Assembly: GCA_012934845.2 (NCBI GenBank)
Contig: WNNJ02003526.1
Location: 310,001-374,000 of the forward strand
DNA from: Pomphorhynchus laevis
Taxonomy: Eukaryota; Acanthocephala; Palaeacanthocephala; Echinorhynchida; Pomphorhynchidae
Reading direction: 5' to 3'
DNA: 64,000 nucleotides
The notes beneath the pieces were generated by a model. It had not been told where the DNA came from, did no database searches, and worked only from the letters and a program-made list of their open reading frames with translations. Below are positions 32,360 through 43,360 of this stretch, in pieces. The first letter of the stretch is position 1. Every line of letters begins with the position of its first letter. A program made the position numbers and the translations under genes.

Positions 32360-33241
32360 AATGCTTATAAGTCAAATGTTGAAATCATTGACTTGTAAAT
32401 CGTCTTATAGTTTACCACCCGTTGAACTGGGAACACTTATAGTTGAGATGAAGCCTGACAAGTCAAATGTAGCCCGGGCAATTGCAATCGCTGCTAGTAG
32501 CAATTTTTTATTTGAAAATTTAACTAAATCGGGTCTTGAAACAGGCGATTGTATACAGCTTATAGCTCATGCAAGTTCTTCCGAAAGCGGGTGGCGTTTA
32601 GAACTGTTTAGTCCAATCGTTCTGAATTACTATAGCAATATAATGTGCATATTAATACGTTCATTGTGCCAAAATATGCATCGTTAATCTATTGATTTGC
32701 ATTGGTTAGCTTATAGTCTACAGAAATTGATATTAAAATGTCACGTATGCTTACCAGTTGCGGTGATCGAGTGCTCATTAAAAATTATAAGCGACGTTCC
32801 TGGAGACCGACAAATTTCACATATAATTGCATCCGTGATTGTTGAAGATAAGCTAATTTTTGATTATTACTTAAAGGCGATTTCACTTAATCTTTTATTA
32901 AATGTTATTTCAGTTGAAGAGTCCTTATCGTCTAGTGACGAAAATTTACTGAAATCGGCTGAACAGTGTGCAATCATCGTTATTCATCAAACTAGGGATG
33001 CAAACGTATTACTCCCTACTATGAAATGGTTGCTTGCAAAACACGATTGTATAGGTCCCGATGTTTATATGACGCTTGTGAATTTTTTGGACTACTATAG
33101 CACTGAAGATGGTTGAGATGAAACCTGACAAGTCAAATGTAGCCCGGGTCAATTGTAATCGCTGCTAGTAGCAACAATTGGCATTTACTAAACGTCATTT
33201 TACATTTACCTGCTAATCCTCTGTCAAATGCCTTACTCAAA
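32360..33241 (+). pseudogene. Rearranged partial copy of the 1080-residue gene
   Basis: 32,370-33,112 matches parent bases 28,919-29,840 almost exactly, but lacks about 190 bp (parent 29,045-29,234). It has a one-base deletion at TACCACCCG (parent TACCATCCCG) and a TCA-to-TAA stop (TCGTTAATC for TCGTTCATC, at about 32,685). At 33,110 the copy jumps back: 33,112-33,241 matches parent 28,980-29,113 and contains part of the segment deleted in the first piece. It is therefore a recent duplication with internal rearrangement, not a processed retrocopy. It can make no full product. Confidence 0.95.
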
Positions 33242-33295
33242 TAACGTATCATAGAATTGCATTAAATTATTAATTCTACATTAAAATATTATTTA

Positions 33296-33530
33296 CAAAA
33301 TATGTTACTGTTTCTTTAATTCAAAATCGAATAATTTAATTTACTTTAAAAGACAAGCTTCAGATCAAAATTAAGGCTTTCTTAGTTTTATCTAACCGGC
33401 GATATTTATTCTGAACGTCAGTCTGCGGCAAACTTTAAGATAAAAATAAGTCAAAAATTATAAATTAAACTTTAAAAATAAGTCAAACTTTAATATAAAC
33501 TTATCGTTTAAATGCATCATTTTATTAAAC
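33296..33530 (+). repeat. 235-bp direct repeat, copy 1
   Basis: Nearly identical to 34,322-34,556, 1,026 bp downstream (shared GTTACTGTTTCTTTAATTC-type start, CTAACCGGCGATATTTATTC, CAGTCTGCGGCAAACTTTAA, ATCGTTTAAATGCATCAT). Its middle resembles the exon at 35,121-35,156, so it may be a duplicated gene part. Confidence 0.9.
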
Positions 33531-33538
33531 ATCATTAG

Positions 33539-33598
33539 TTCATCATCTGGAGAAATATATCTGAAATGTTAGGGGATTCGTACCAATTTGCTTCCAAG
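33539..33598 (+). CDS. Exon-like segment
   Basis: Twenty codons (WRNISEMLGDSYQFASK at its end) lie between an AG at 33,537-33,538 and a GTATAT donor at 33,599. Codon use looks coding against the AT-rich background. It could be an upstream exon of the plus-strand gene that follows, or part of another decayed copy. Confidence 0.35.
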
Positions 33599-33705
33599 GT
33601 ATATGCTGGTACATCTTTATCCTTAGCAAGTATCGATGAATTTTCTGAGAATCTGTGATGCAAATTGGTTACTCTTTTGATTGTAAATTTATTGGTTATA
33701 AATTA

Positions 33706-33770
33706 TAGTGGACTTGTAAGCGTGCAGCTGGCACGCATTTGCCAAGTTCAATAAATTATTATAAATCTCA
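33706..33770 (+). repeat. Isolated 3' tail of the CR1-like family
   Basis: TTGTAAGCGTGCAGCTGGC, ACGCATTTGCCAAGTTC and AATAAATT match the 3' ends of copies B, C and D, including the hairpin. No RT or C-terminal domain precedes it. It is either an extremely 5'-truncated LINE or the tail of a SINE that borrows it. Confidence 0.75.
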
Positions 33771-33848
33771 CCGAGAACTATAATATTCTTAAAATATAAT
33801 CCGTTCTTTTCTGTTGTTAAATTGAAAATCTACTTACTGTTTGTGCAA

Positions 33849-34149
33849 ATGTTTGACAACAACATGCGGAAAGAAGAAGATATACCATCAAGTCTTTTGT
33901 TGCTAACGGAGTCAAACGATTTTCAAGTTCAAACGAAACTGCGCCAATACATGTTCTTTAAGTAAAATAGTGTAAAGGTTGAATCAGCTGAGTTAAGCAT
34001 ACAATATTATTTTAAGAGCGCTAGCGCAGGCGTTCAAATCAAATGATCTTGAATGCTCTCGATCGAATATAAAAAAGTCAAACATTTGATGTTGTCTATG
34101 CAATTTGTTTGCAGTTTGAGCTTCTAGTAGCCGAATTACAATATCTTAA
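33849..34149 (+). CDS. Multi-exon plus-strand gene, first exons (ATG at 33,849)
   Basis: I read three exons. 33,849-33,961 starts with ATG (MFDNNMRKEEDIPSSLLLL) and ends at donor GTAAAA in phase 2. 34,017-34,076 follows acceptor TTTAAG, enters in phase 2 (ALAQAFKSNDLECSRSNIKK) and leaves at a weaker GTCAAA. 34,115-34,149 follows the good acceptor TTTGTTTGCAG (FELLVAELQYL) with donor GTAAAC. The first two join in frame; the third is open only in phase 0, so that junction is uncertain. Residues are charged and helical. I do not recognise the family. The exons at 34.8-38.1 kb on the same strand may belong to the same gene. Confidence 0.5.
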
Positions 34150-34321
34150 GTAAACAAAAGTGACATGTATTTAAAATGCTATAAAATGTTTGCGCTTATT
34201 AAGTTTCCGACAAATTTTTCAAAAAAGTTTCCCGTTGTACTCCTAAAGTTGACAAGCCGATAAATAACAGGATGCTATAGGTAGGAATGCTTAAGGCGAA
34301 TAATATATCTCCATTTAGTTA

Positions 34322-34556
34322 AAATATTTTACTGTTTCTTTAATTCAAAATCGAATAATTTAATTTACTTAAATAGACAAGCTTCAGATCAAAATTAAGG
34401 CTTTCTTAGTTTAATCTAACCGGCGATATTTATTCTGAACGTCAGTCTGCGGCAAACTTTAAGATATAAATAAGTCAAAAATTATAAATTAAACTTTAAA
34501 AATAAGTCAAACTTTAATATAAACTTATCGTTTAAATGCATCATTTTTTTTTCAAA
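34322..34556 (+). repeat. 235-bp direct repeat, copy 2
   Basis: Second copy of the repeat at 33,296-33,530, with a handful of substitutions (for example TTTAATCTAACC for TTTTATCTAACC). It lies in an apparent intron of the plus-strand gene. Confidence 0.9.
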
Positions 34557-34759
34557 ATATGTCGCTTTAAAAAGTAAATTGTAGAAATTTACATTTATTA
34601 GGTCAAGTCGACCTAATCTTATCAATTGTTAATTAATATTCAAATAGTTAATAAATCTACGATTTAGTAAATTTAATCAAAACTAAATTAACAAATTGCC
34701 ACAATGCTTCAGCCTTCTTTTTCATTCGCCAGCTGCTTATCTATTTTAAATAGATCGAA

Positions 34760-35156
34760 ATGCCGAACAAATTACATGAAAGTAAGAATTTTATTGATGA
34801 TCAGTCAACTGTTGACATTAATATTATCTAACTAAGATTGCATTTATAATAATACAAAATAATTTATAATTTACATAATTTATCTATTATACTAATAAAT
34901 ATTTATTAAATTATATATATTACTTAATTATAAATCAACTTTAAATGTAATATAAATCTAATATAATACAAAATAATAGTATTATAATATTGCACATTTA
35001 TTGTACTTCTATTGTACCATCTGAATTCAAATGCCGACGAATTAGTAAAATTAATTGAATGTACGACAAATTACTTGGAATTAATTTAATATGACATAAT
35101 TCTTAATTTGGATATCATAGAATCAGGACTTTCTGATTTGAATCTGACCTGCGATG
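34760..35156 (+). CDS. Plus-strand gene, two more exons
   Basis: 34,760-34,781 (MPNKLHE, donor GTAAGA, phase 1) joins in phase to 35,121-35,156 (acceptor ATATCATAG; SGLSDLNLTCDG; donor GTATCT, phase 1). Both donors are good and the phases agree, so a spliced product is plausible. The ATG could be an alternative start. The second exon resembles sequence inside the 235-bp repeats. Confidence 0.4.
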
Positions 35157-35543
35157 GTATCTTACCACATTCCTATAAGTAGGAATGCTGGTATTTGAAG
35201 TTGTAATATGTTGAATTCAATAAATTAATGGCTTAGTCAAAACTTTGACAAAAAATCTACATTTGAAGTTGTTTATTCAACGTTCAATAGCATAATTAAA
35301 TTTTTTAAATTGGTTTTGTATGTTTGTGTCAATAACTATAAAAGATGCCGACTTAATATATCGGAATTTATAAAATGGAGAATTTATAAAATCCTAAATT
35401 CTTTCAATAAAATTGCATAATTTGAAAATACACTAGTTCTAAAATGAGTTCTAAAGGTTTCAACCTTTCCTTGTTAAACGCTTAGTAAAGCAAACGAATA
35501 TGTGAAGAGTTAATTCAGTATATTTATTTTGAGTTATTTTGAG

Positions 35544-35609
35544 TTACGCGAGAGGCGAAAGCCGATACCAACTAACTTTCAAAGTCAATTTCCAATAACC
35601 TCACGCAAG
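35544..35609 (+). CDS. Exon-like segment, 22 codons
   Basis: Open in phase 0 from an AG at 35,542-35,543 to donor GTACAA at 35,610 (LRERRKPIPTNFQSQFPITS). The basic, proline-containing peptide has higher GC than its surroundings. Phase does not match the exon at 35,121-35,156, so one exon may be missing between them. Confidence 0.35.
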
Positions 35610-36151
35610 GTACAAGACGATAAACTAACTTAAATAGAAAATTTAAATTGAAAGAAAAAATAACGATAAATTAGTACAACGAAATTTGCAGAACATTAAT
35701 AAACAAAGCGAAATGCCATTCCACGTGATTCATACAACGATTAGGCAAATTCTTGCTTGTAGCAGGCAAATAATATTTTTATGCTTTTCGTTAACATATT
35801 TTACTAAAAAAGCTAATCTGACGGCGATTATACATTAGACCTCGCAAACGGAGGATATTTGTTACCAAACCAAAACAGCAATTAAAAAATATCTAAGATA
35901 TCTATTTTTATATCAAATAAAAATATTATTAACATGAAAATGGAAAAAATCATTTTAATGTTAATTTTATGAAAATGCTGGTAGTTACTAGCGAAATATC
36001 AAAATTATTTGTCTTGTAGTTCAACCATACCTGATCGTTCCTGGAAATTAAAAAATTTAAATACAAATCAGGATGGATATATTTCTAAAAATATTTTGTT
36101 TAAAATATATTTAAACAAAAATTGAATTTTTCATAATATTGACTAATTTGA

Positions 36152-36660
36152 AAGCCATCTCTTTTCGACACGTCCTTTGATCAACTATCAAGACAATACA
36201 GCCTGATGTATCTTCACAAAAGTATGAATGAAGTGCTACTCTTATTTAAGAAGGATGAGTATACATATTTATGCTACGACGATATTTGTCTTCAAAATCT
36301 GGGATTTAATACTAAACTTGTAAAAAAGGCTTCAGGTATCTTAACTATTTATTTTAAATAAATTTATTACGATATAATTGCTTTGAACAAAGTCGTATTC
36401 GGTTCGTATTTTGACGAAAACATAATTTTTTACAATGAGATATTCGGAAGGCCTACTGATGAAGAAATAATCACTATGAAGAAGTTGAAGAGGTAATCTG
36501 ACGATTAAGAATATATTTTTATGTTTAGCATAGCCTGATGAATTAAGAATGCTTTTCGTTTGAAATCACTTTCAATGAAGCTATATTTAGTCAACATTTT
36601 ATTACATTAGTGTTTCTTCGGTAGCTGTTACACTTAAGGCTACTTCGCTTAAATATAACG
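36152..36660 (+). CDS. Plus-strand gene, three consecutive exons
   Basis: Exon 36,152-36,335 (MYLHKSMNEVLLLFKKDEYT; ends in phase 1 at donor GTATCT) is followed by a 57-bp intron. Exon 36,393-36,492 (FDENIIFYNEIFGRPTDEEI) ends in phase 2 at donor GTAATC. After a 118-bp intron, exon 36,611-36,660 (VSSVAVTLKATSLKYN) follows acceptor ACATTAG. All three junctions keep the frame. The left edge is the last in-frame stop (36,149-36,151), so the true acceptor of the first exon lies inside it. Charged and aromatic-rich; no domain recognised. Confidence 0.55.
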
Positions 36661-37349
36661 GTTAAAAATATCTGATGTTATTTTAGTTGTTGAATTCTTC
36701 CGTGGATGTATTGCATTAATATTGAAGTTGCCATTTTAATACATGAGCTTATTAAGTTGAATTACAATGTTTACAAGTCGGAAAAATAAGGCATTCATCA
36801 TAAAAATGTGAATTTATTTTCTTCAAATTTTATTAAATATAAATATAAATATCTTATATATTTTATATAAATATCAAATTTTATTAAGCAAAATGATTAA
36901 TTTAGTTGTTACTAAATGTTGTAAATCTTTGAATTTATAGTTATTATATTTTCAAATGCCCTTTTTGGTAGACAAAACGTCCCAGGTGAATCTGTGTCAA
37001 ATTCAACTGTCTAACTCTATTTACTGCATTGATTAATGAGTTCATAATGTATAACTAAAATTATCAAGTTAAGCGAAAAGTTTCAACTTCGAAAGATATT
37101 TCTGTTCATTTCGGTTTCGTAAATCCAATTTAAAATGTAAGCAGCATTACATTTAAATAAAAGATGACAATTTAAGTCAATAAATCGAAAATGACTTATG
37201 TTTTAACTAAATGTTTTTGTAGACACACATAGCTTAATGTGGAGTCCTTTCGGTGAAGTTCCTGGTTAGCCGTACTAATATGTACATGAACTTTTTTCCG
37301 TAATCTTTCAGCGATATAGCAATGCAGCCATATTATTTATCTTCTTTAG

Positions 37350-37430
37350 ACGACAGCGTATTAAAAGGATAAAACAAAGTTTGCAATTATACAAGCTAAA
37401 CACAAATAAGAGGCGTGATCAATCAATCTG
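37350..37430 (+). CDS. Plus-strand gene, basic exon of 81 bp
   Basis: Acceptor CTTCTTTAG and donor GTAATT bound an 81-bp exon that enters and leaves in phase 2 (RQRIKRIKQSLQLYKLNTNK). The peptide is strongly basic and helical. It does not join in phase to the exon ending at 36,660, so an exon is missing between or one of the calls is wrong. Confidence 0.5.
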
Positions 37431-37752
37431 GTAATTTTAAATTATCATTAAATAAAGAAATAAAAAATTCTTTAATAATTAGAAAAAGTTAAAGTTAATA
37501 TACGATTTGAATTTAAATGTTTATACAAAGCGGCGATGCGTATTATGAAAATACTATAATAATAAATATAATAATAGATTAGAATAATTTATAGCATATT
37601 CAATTTTATTAAATTTTCTAATAAAATTCAAACATTACAGAAATTTACATAGAAATTAAACTACATTATTGCAATGTCAATATATTCTATATTGACTTGA
37701 AAGTAAATACCAAAGACCTGTGGTATTTTGATAAATAAACTTAAATTGACAG

Positions 37753-38127
37753 GCGTCATGAGCTCAGTAGAGTATGTCTCACATATTCGGAGAGGAACAA
37801 AAGTTTATGTTGGTTGCTAAAAATTAATAAAATTATATTTAGATTTTTTAAAATAATTATTGTTTAATTAAAATCAGATCATATTAAAATATAAATTGTC
37901 TTTTATATGATTGTACAATATGCCAAAATTCAAAATATATAATTGTCTATTAAAAACGCATATGTACATAAATTTTTCTATGATATTTTAGCATTTTTTA
38001 CAAGCTTTTACGTGGTAAATATAATTATGCACATTTGGATGATTGCGTGGATAAAAATCGTGTGTTTGAACACTCGATTGTAATGTTAGGGATGTATAAA
38101 ATTGTAATTATCCCTCAAACTGACTAA
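37753..38127 (+). CDS. Plus-strand gene, penultimate and terminal exons
   Basis: 37,753-37,812 follows acceptor TTGACAG (VMSSVEYVSHIRRGTKVYV) and leaves in phase 1 at a weak GTTGCT. The terminal piece is open from the acceptor TTTTAG at 37,990-37,991 to TAA at 38,125-38,127 (YNYAHLDDCVDKNRVFEHSI near its middle). The phases of these two do not match with the sites I chose (1 against 2). I infer that the gene ends here but do not recognise the product. Confidence 0.45.
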
Positions 38128-38861
38128 GCAAACCCTTTTATATCTATTGTTCATTGTTATCTTGCTTGGCTAAATTTATTGAATCAATGATATAAAGTTT
38201 TATTCACTTTGGCAAAAGTTCGCCAAAGTTTGTAAAATATAAGTTGTTGAGCACCAACAATTTATTAAAATTCATGTTTTGAAAATATCTAAGGAATGAG
38301 AAGTTTGTTATCACTTATATAACAAAAACCAAAATCGGGTAATCCAATGTAATTTAACCTATACTCAAATCAATTATCAATCTTGCAATCTTATAGATTT
38401 CGTATTTTATTCAAATTCATAATACGTTACCTATTAAAATTCGAAAAGCGTTATTAAAATTACTAAATACGTTATGTTGAAATCTAAAGAAAGCATTAAA
38501 TTTCGAATGGTCGAAGTCTAGGACTCAGTCTAAATGAGTTGTTGAATAGACAAAAAAATTATCGAAATTTAAAATACAAAATATAGAAATACAATACAAA
38601 AATATAGTTACATAGATCTGAGAACGGTTATCCCGGAAGAAAAACAAATATTATACAGTAATTATAAAAATCAATAATAAATACTGAGACTTATTAGGAT
38701 TAAATAATATGTCCATGTCGATAATAACGGATTGCTTGTTGTGAGTGAATGTTTATAGAATTTGTTACTCATTTGGGTGTATTAGATTTAATTAAATGTT
38801 TCGTTTCTTAAATATGTATTTACCTTTACTCATAAAAGTAAATACTTAAAATACAAATCAA

Positions 38862-39175
38862 ATCAGCTAACTGAGTCTACGTATTAAATATAATTATAAT
38901 ATAAACAAAACATAATAATGCTAAATCAAAATTTAATAATTAAATAATAAAATTAATAATTGTTTTTAGATTTTCTATAATTTAAATCAAGTTAAAATAA
39001 AAAAATGAAATTTAAAATAAAAGTCATTTTTATGAATTGACTAATAAATAACAGACGATGCATAGGAATAAGGATTATATATCATCAGAAGAAACAGCTA
39101 TGCTATAATGTTTCGGCCCTTAATTTATCGACTCAACATAGTAGCGGGGCCAAATACGTGTTAAGGACGTATTTC
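38862..39175 (-). repeat. PLE-flank repeat, copy 3
   Basis: Minus-strand copy with terminus ACGTAGACTCAGTTAGCTGA, the TTATTTATTAG and CCTTATTC blocks, CTTCTGATGATA and GGCCCCGCTACTATGTTGAG. It sits just beyond the 3' end of the PLE remnant at 39,240-40,400 and in the same orientation. Confidence 0.65.
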
Positions 39176-39239
39176 CTCTGATGAAATTTGACTATATAGT
39201 ATCTTATTCTAATCCTAAGTATATTATTTATTATTCATC

Positions 39240-40400
39240 CATAAAAATTTTCCGCTAATGATTTTAAATATATTTTTAATATTATTGTTTTGATTTATAT
39301 ATTTTACTATTTTCTGTTAGATGATATTTCTATAATAACCTAGTTTAAAATATGCATCTATTAAATTATTTAAATGATTTTGAAGAAAGCCAATATCATT
39401 ACATATTGTTGCAATTCTTAAAATTTCATTATTTAATGTATTATATTTTATATTATGTGGTATGCATGAATGCACTTGTAAAAATATGTTTCTTGAAAAT
39501 TTAAATATGCAATCTTTACGATATAAATCAAAAGTAGTTGTAGTTGATGTTAATTTAATGCTCATATCAAGATATATACTTTCTTTATCATTAATATATG
39601 TTTGATCAAGAAAAAAAGCTACCTGAATAAATTTGTTCGCTTATTGAATAAAAATTGCCTGAGTTAAATACACATATATCCTCAATGTATCGAAACATAT
39701 ATTTCATATCTTTATATAATTTAGATTTATTTTATAAACAGTTACAAACAAATTCATATTATATAAAGCTTAAAAATAAGTCAGCAATAATTGGGCTGAT
39801 ATTACCTCCCATTGGAACACATTTTATTTGTCTAAATATAGATGTCCCTACCCTTAAAAAAATTGATTTTTTTAAATATTTCAGGATTCTAATAATTCAA
39901 TTTTATCCATATATTTATATTAATTTGATGGTTTAACTTTTGTTAGATAGGCGTTATAATTATTATAACATATATATGTATATCTTTTTCCGAATATAAG
40001 ATAAATTAATTTCACTAACGCTTCTTTAATATCTACTAAATCTAGATTTATATAAAGCGTACTAAAATCGTACGTATTTATATTCTGAAAATTATTTCTT
40101 TTGTTTGTTCTAAAAATTATTTTGTAGAATTAATACTGAAATAGTATTTTATACCAGCATTAATTTCGATTATCCTACAATATTTTTTAAAGTGTGCTTT
40201 AATTACTTTAAGTATTTTATTCATATAAACCGAAAGAGGTTTTAATGTACTGCTTAAAAGCACTACATATGAACCTTTTTTGAAAAAATTTTTCTGCTAC
40301 ATTTAAAAGATCTAAAATTAAAATCATTAGTACTTAAGTATTTTTCCAATCTAATTGTGTACATGTAAATTTTGTTAGTCATAATTTTTAACGTTGATTT
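39240..40400 (-). pseudogene. Penelope-like element RT, decayed but nearly complete core
   Basis: Minus strand, in order and with stops and shifts: KRFICSAFKQYIKTSFGLYE (pre-core), YDFSTLYINLDLVDIKEALV (LYTN-like motif), FRQIKCVPMGGNISPIIADL (GVPMGGNSSP motif, with G changed to C), FRYIEDICVFNS (catalytic YIDD has become YIED), and NIFLQVHSCIPHNIKYN leading into the thumb. The layout is that of PLE reverse transcriptases, which copy RNA without LTRs and are related to telomerase. No GIY-YIG domain follows; the frame ends near 39,240. Confidence 0.7.
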
Positions 40401-41295
40401 TTCGATGTCGCCACCTAGTTTAGTTGACTCCGACTAAACTTACAACGGGACATCAGCAGCATTCGGCAGGGGCTGCCCTGCTTAAGGCGATAAATATTTT
40501 TATAAGTAAATATTTACTTAAAGTCAATATAAGCATCAATACTTACATTTTAGCTTAAACATAATATTAAATTCGTTTCTCAAAAAGATTAAATTTTTAG
40601 CAATTCTCGTTTACCGAGAATTCAACGGACAACAGAATCATTACAAAATCAAACTTTGGATCCTTTAGATATAAATTGTAGAAAACTGACAAAAATTGGA
40701 TTTTGTAAACCACATACGACTTCGTTAGACAATATTGATTCCGATCGTAATAACAATATCTCAGGGTAAGTTTAATATGATTAGAAACAGCTAATAAGCT
40801 GTTTTCATCATAATTAAAATAATCTATGGCATCGATGTATGCAATACCTTTACATGCTATGACTGGTGATTATTCATTGCTTCCTATATATAATTAGTTA
40901 TAATAATATATTGTTAATTAATAATTATTTGCTATAAAACAATGTTTGTGTCTTTATTCCACTCGTTGCTGCGTACATTGCAACTAAATATGTTTATAAT
41001 ACCCAACATTTTTAATTGTAGAATACTCTCCGAAGAGTATATAAACGCCTCTATAATGTTTTAAGTATTAAGCGATTTTGAAAAAAAATTCGAAACCAAT
41101 TACGGAATTATTTTGTCTTAAATAAATGAAATAAATAGATAAATAAAGAAAATAATATAAATTTAGGTGTTCTGCTAGAATTAGAGTGGAAATAAAGTTA
41201 AAATAGTCAGTTCTGAATAGCTTAATCAATAATCTCACAGTTTTAAATTTATTAATCATATTTTAAAATAATTTTTTATAAATATTTCTAATAGT
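40401..41295. other. Unassigned sequence
   Basis: No supported gene. A small GC-rich hairpin, GCAGGG / CCCTGC, lies at about 40,472-40,489 in otherwise AT-rich DNA. Confidence 0.4.
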
Positions 41296-41321
41296 TTTTA
41301 AATAGTTGATACTGATCCATT

Positions 41322-41495
41322 ATTGATAAATAATTATTGAAGCTGGATTAAAGAAAAGAAAAAATTGTTTTTAATATTTCACTAACTTCTGTTAGCATCT
41401 TTAGAAAATTATTCTGAAGTCACTAACAAAAGTTAGCGAAATATCAAAAATAATTTCTTCTTTCTTTTGCTCCAATAATTATTTATTTCTAATAG
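41322..41495. repeat. Foldback (MITE-like) element
   Basis: Two arms of about 70-75 bp are inverted copies of each other around a short centre at about 41,396-41,422. The best-matching part is AATATTTCACTAACTTCTGT against ACAAAAGTTAGCGAAATATC. One arm is also present at 8750-8880. A relative with the same core (AAATATAGTGTATA, CTATTGAAATATAG) sits at 58,091-58,197. No transposase is encoded. Confidence 0.85.
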
Positions 41496-42389
41496 TTTTT
41501 GAAATTGACGACACTTGGACAAAACCCATTCCACAATTTTGATATTACATTATTTTTATCTAATTTTCATTTTATTGCATCGATTAATAATTACATGAAA
41601 GTGAAATGGATTTATATAGATTGCTTACTGCACTGCATGATATAATCATTATATGGTCAATCATTATATAATCATCACGAGATACTTCGAGAGGAGCATC
41701 CTTATTTAGAATTAGTGTACATATATTTTATTGCATCATATTATCATGAATAATATAATTTGTTAAATTTCGTTTAATATATCTGATCAAAATTTTAATA
41801 ACTTTATAAATCTAGATGTGTATTCAGTTATCATAAGTTAATTTTTTCAAATAAATAATTTACTTTGGGATTAAATTTGAAATTTATGTTATAGTGAGAC
41901 AAACGAATATAATAATATTTTGCTTAAAATTCGTTTTAATCTACTAATTTTTCCACAAGCATTGTTTATATAATATAATGTACTTTAATTTTAAAGTTTA
42001 TAAGATCTTAAATATCTCTAGCATAATTCGATTTGATAATTGTAATTTGAAATCTCACTGACATCCCATGTTTTATTTTCAAGCTCATTCGAAGATCTAT
42101 TTCTCAATACCATAACGGAAGAGTTGAAGCTTAATGGAATGAAACAACTGTCAACCTCTAGGTATCCACATCTATAAGATTAAAATTATTTTAATTACAT
42201 AAAATTTACATTAAATATTTCTATATTAGATTTTTAACGACTTTTAATATTAAAAATGGATATATAGATTGGTTTTAGTGCTACAATAAGCTTTATCCGA
42301 AGACTACTTACATGAAGGACCGCGTGAAGGTTTGAAGCTTCCTCCCTAGAAGCACAGTAGTACAGTAGTGTTCTATTGTATCCAGTAGT
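41496..42389. other. Unassigned AT-rich sequence
   Basis: No gene, repeat or structure that I can support in this interval. Confidence 0.4.
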
Positions 42390-43360
42390 ACACTGTCTGC
42401 AAACATGACTGCGATATCGGCATACTTAAGAAAGTGGCACCTACGGCTGAACGTGGACAAAACAGTAGCGTCTCTTTTCCATCTTGGTAATCATCAGGCT
42501 AACGCTACAATAAACGTGTTTATTAATGGGGTCAAGTTGCCTAACTAGAAGTTTCTCAAGTACCTCGGAGTAACACTGGATCGCACGCTCTCGCACAGCA
42601 AAAGTACGAGATCGATGCAACCTCGTGCGCCGAGTTGTCGAAATTAATTTGGGATTAAACTTTCACACTCTACGTACGTCCGTTTTGGCTCTGTGTCACT
42701 CAGCCGCTGAGTATGCGAGCCTAGTGTGGAGTGAAAGCTGTCATGTCAAGAAAGTATATGCTAGCCTTAATAATGTTATGAGAATCGTAAGTGGTACCAT
42801 ACGTCCAACACCTACCGAGTTGAATCCCATCAGCGAACATAAGGCAGGACGCAGCTTGCCTATAGCATACTCGCATATCAACACTCTTCCAATCATGCTG
42901 ATAAATCGAGGCTTAAGTCGAGACATCCATTCAGCAAACACGTACGATCAATGAACAGCAATCAGAACGTGCAGAATGCGAACAAATGGATGCTTAGAAA
43001 TTGGCAGAAAAGATGACATAAATCTAGCTCGCAAATATATACATTCATTTCTCGTGTTTATCTAAACCCGGTTGGCAATGACTTGAACGCTCACATTGGG
43101 TTCAATTGACCAGGTTACGGTCTGGTTTCCATCGATTTAGAGGATTTTTGTTCAAGATCGGTATAGTGCCATCTCCGAACTGTGACTGCGACATTCCACA
43201 AAACTGTTGAGCACGTCTTGGTTCGCTCTCTTAGCGATATCCCGGGATCTGTTGAGGACGTTGACGAACATCAACGTCCTCAATATTTTGACCCTTGTAT
43301 TTGCTCGTTGTGTTTCTGTCTGACTGCTTTTGATGGTGTTATACAACATATTATAGACCG
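42390..43360 (+). pseudogene. Jockey-like non-LTR RT, 3' part
   Basis: Plus strand, with frame breaks: YLRKWHLRLNVDKTVASLFH, FLKYLGVTLDRTLSHSKS, LRTSVLALCHSAAEYASLVW, and VSGTIRPTPTELNP. These match, in order, the region after the YADD motif of a widespread arthropod/metazoan Jockey-type family (LRKW-LRLN-KT, YLGVTLDRTLS, ALCYSAAEYAAPVW, RxISGTIRPTP). The catalytic core itself is missing. The segment is more GC-rich than its flanks. Confidence 0.75.
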
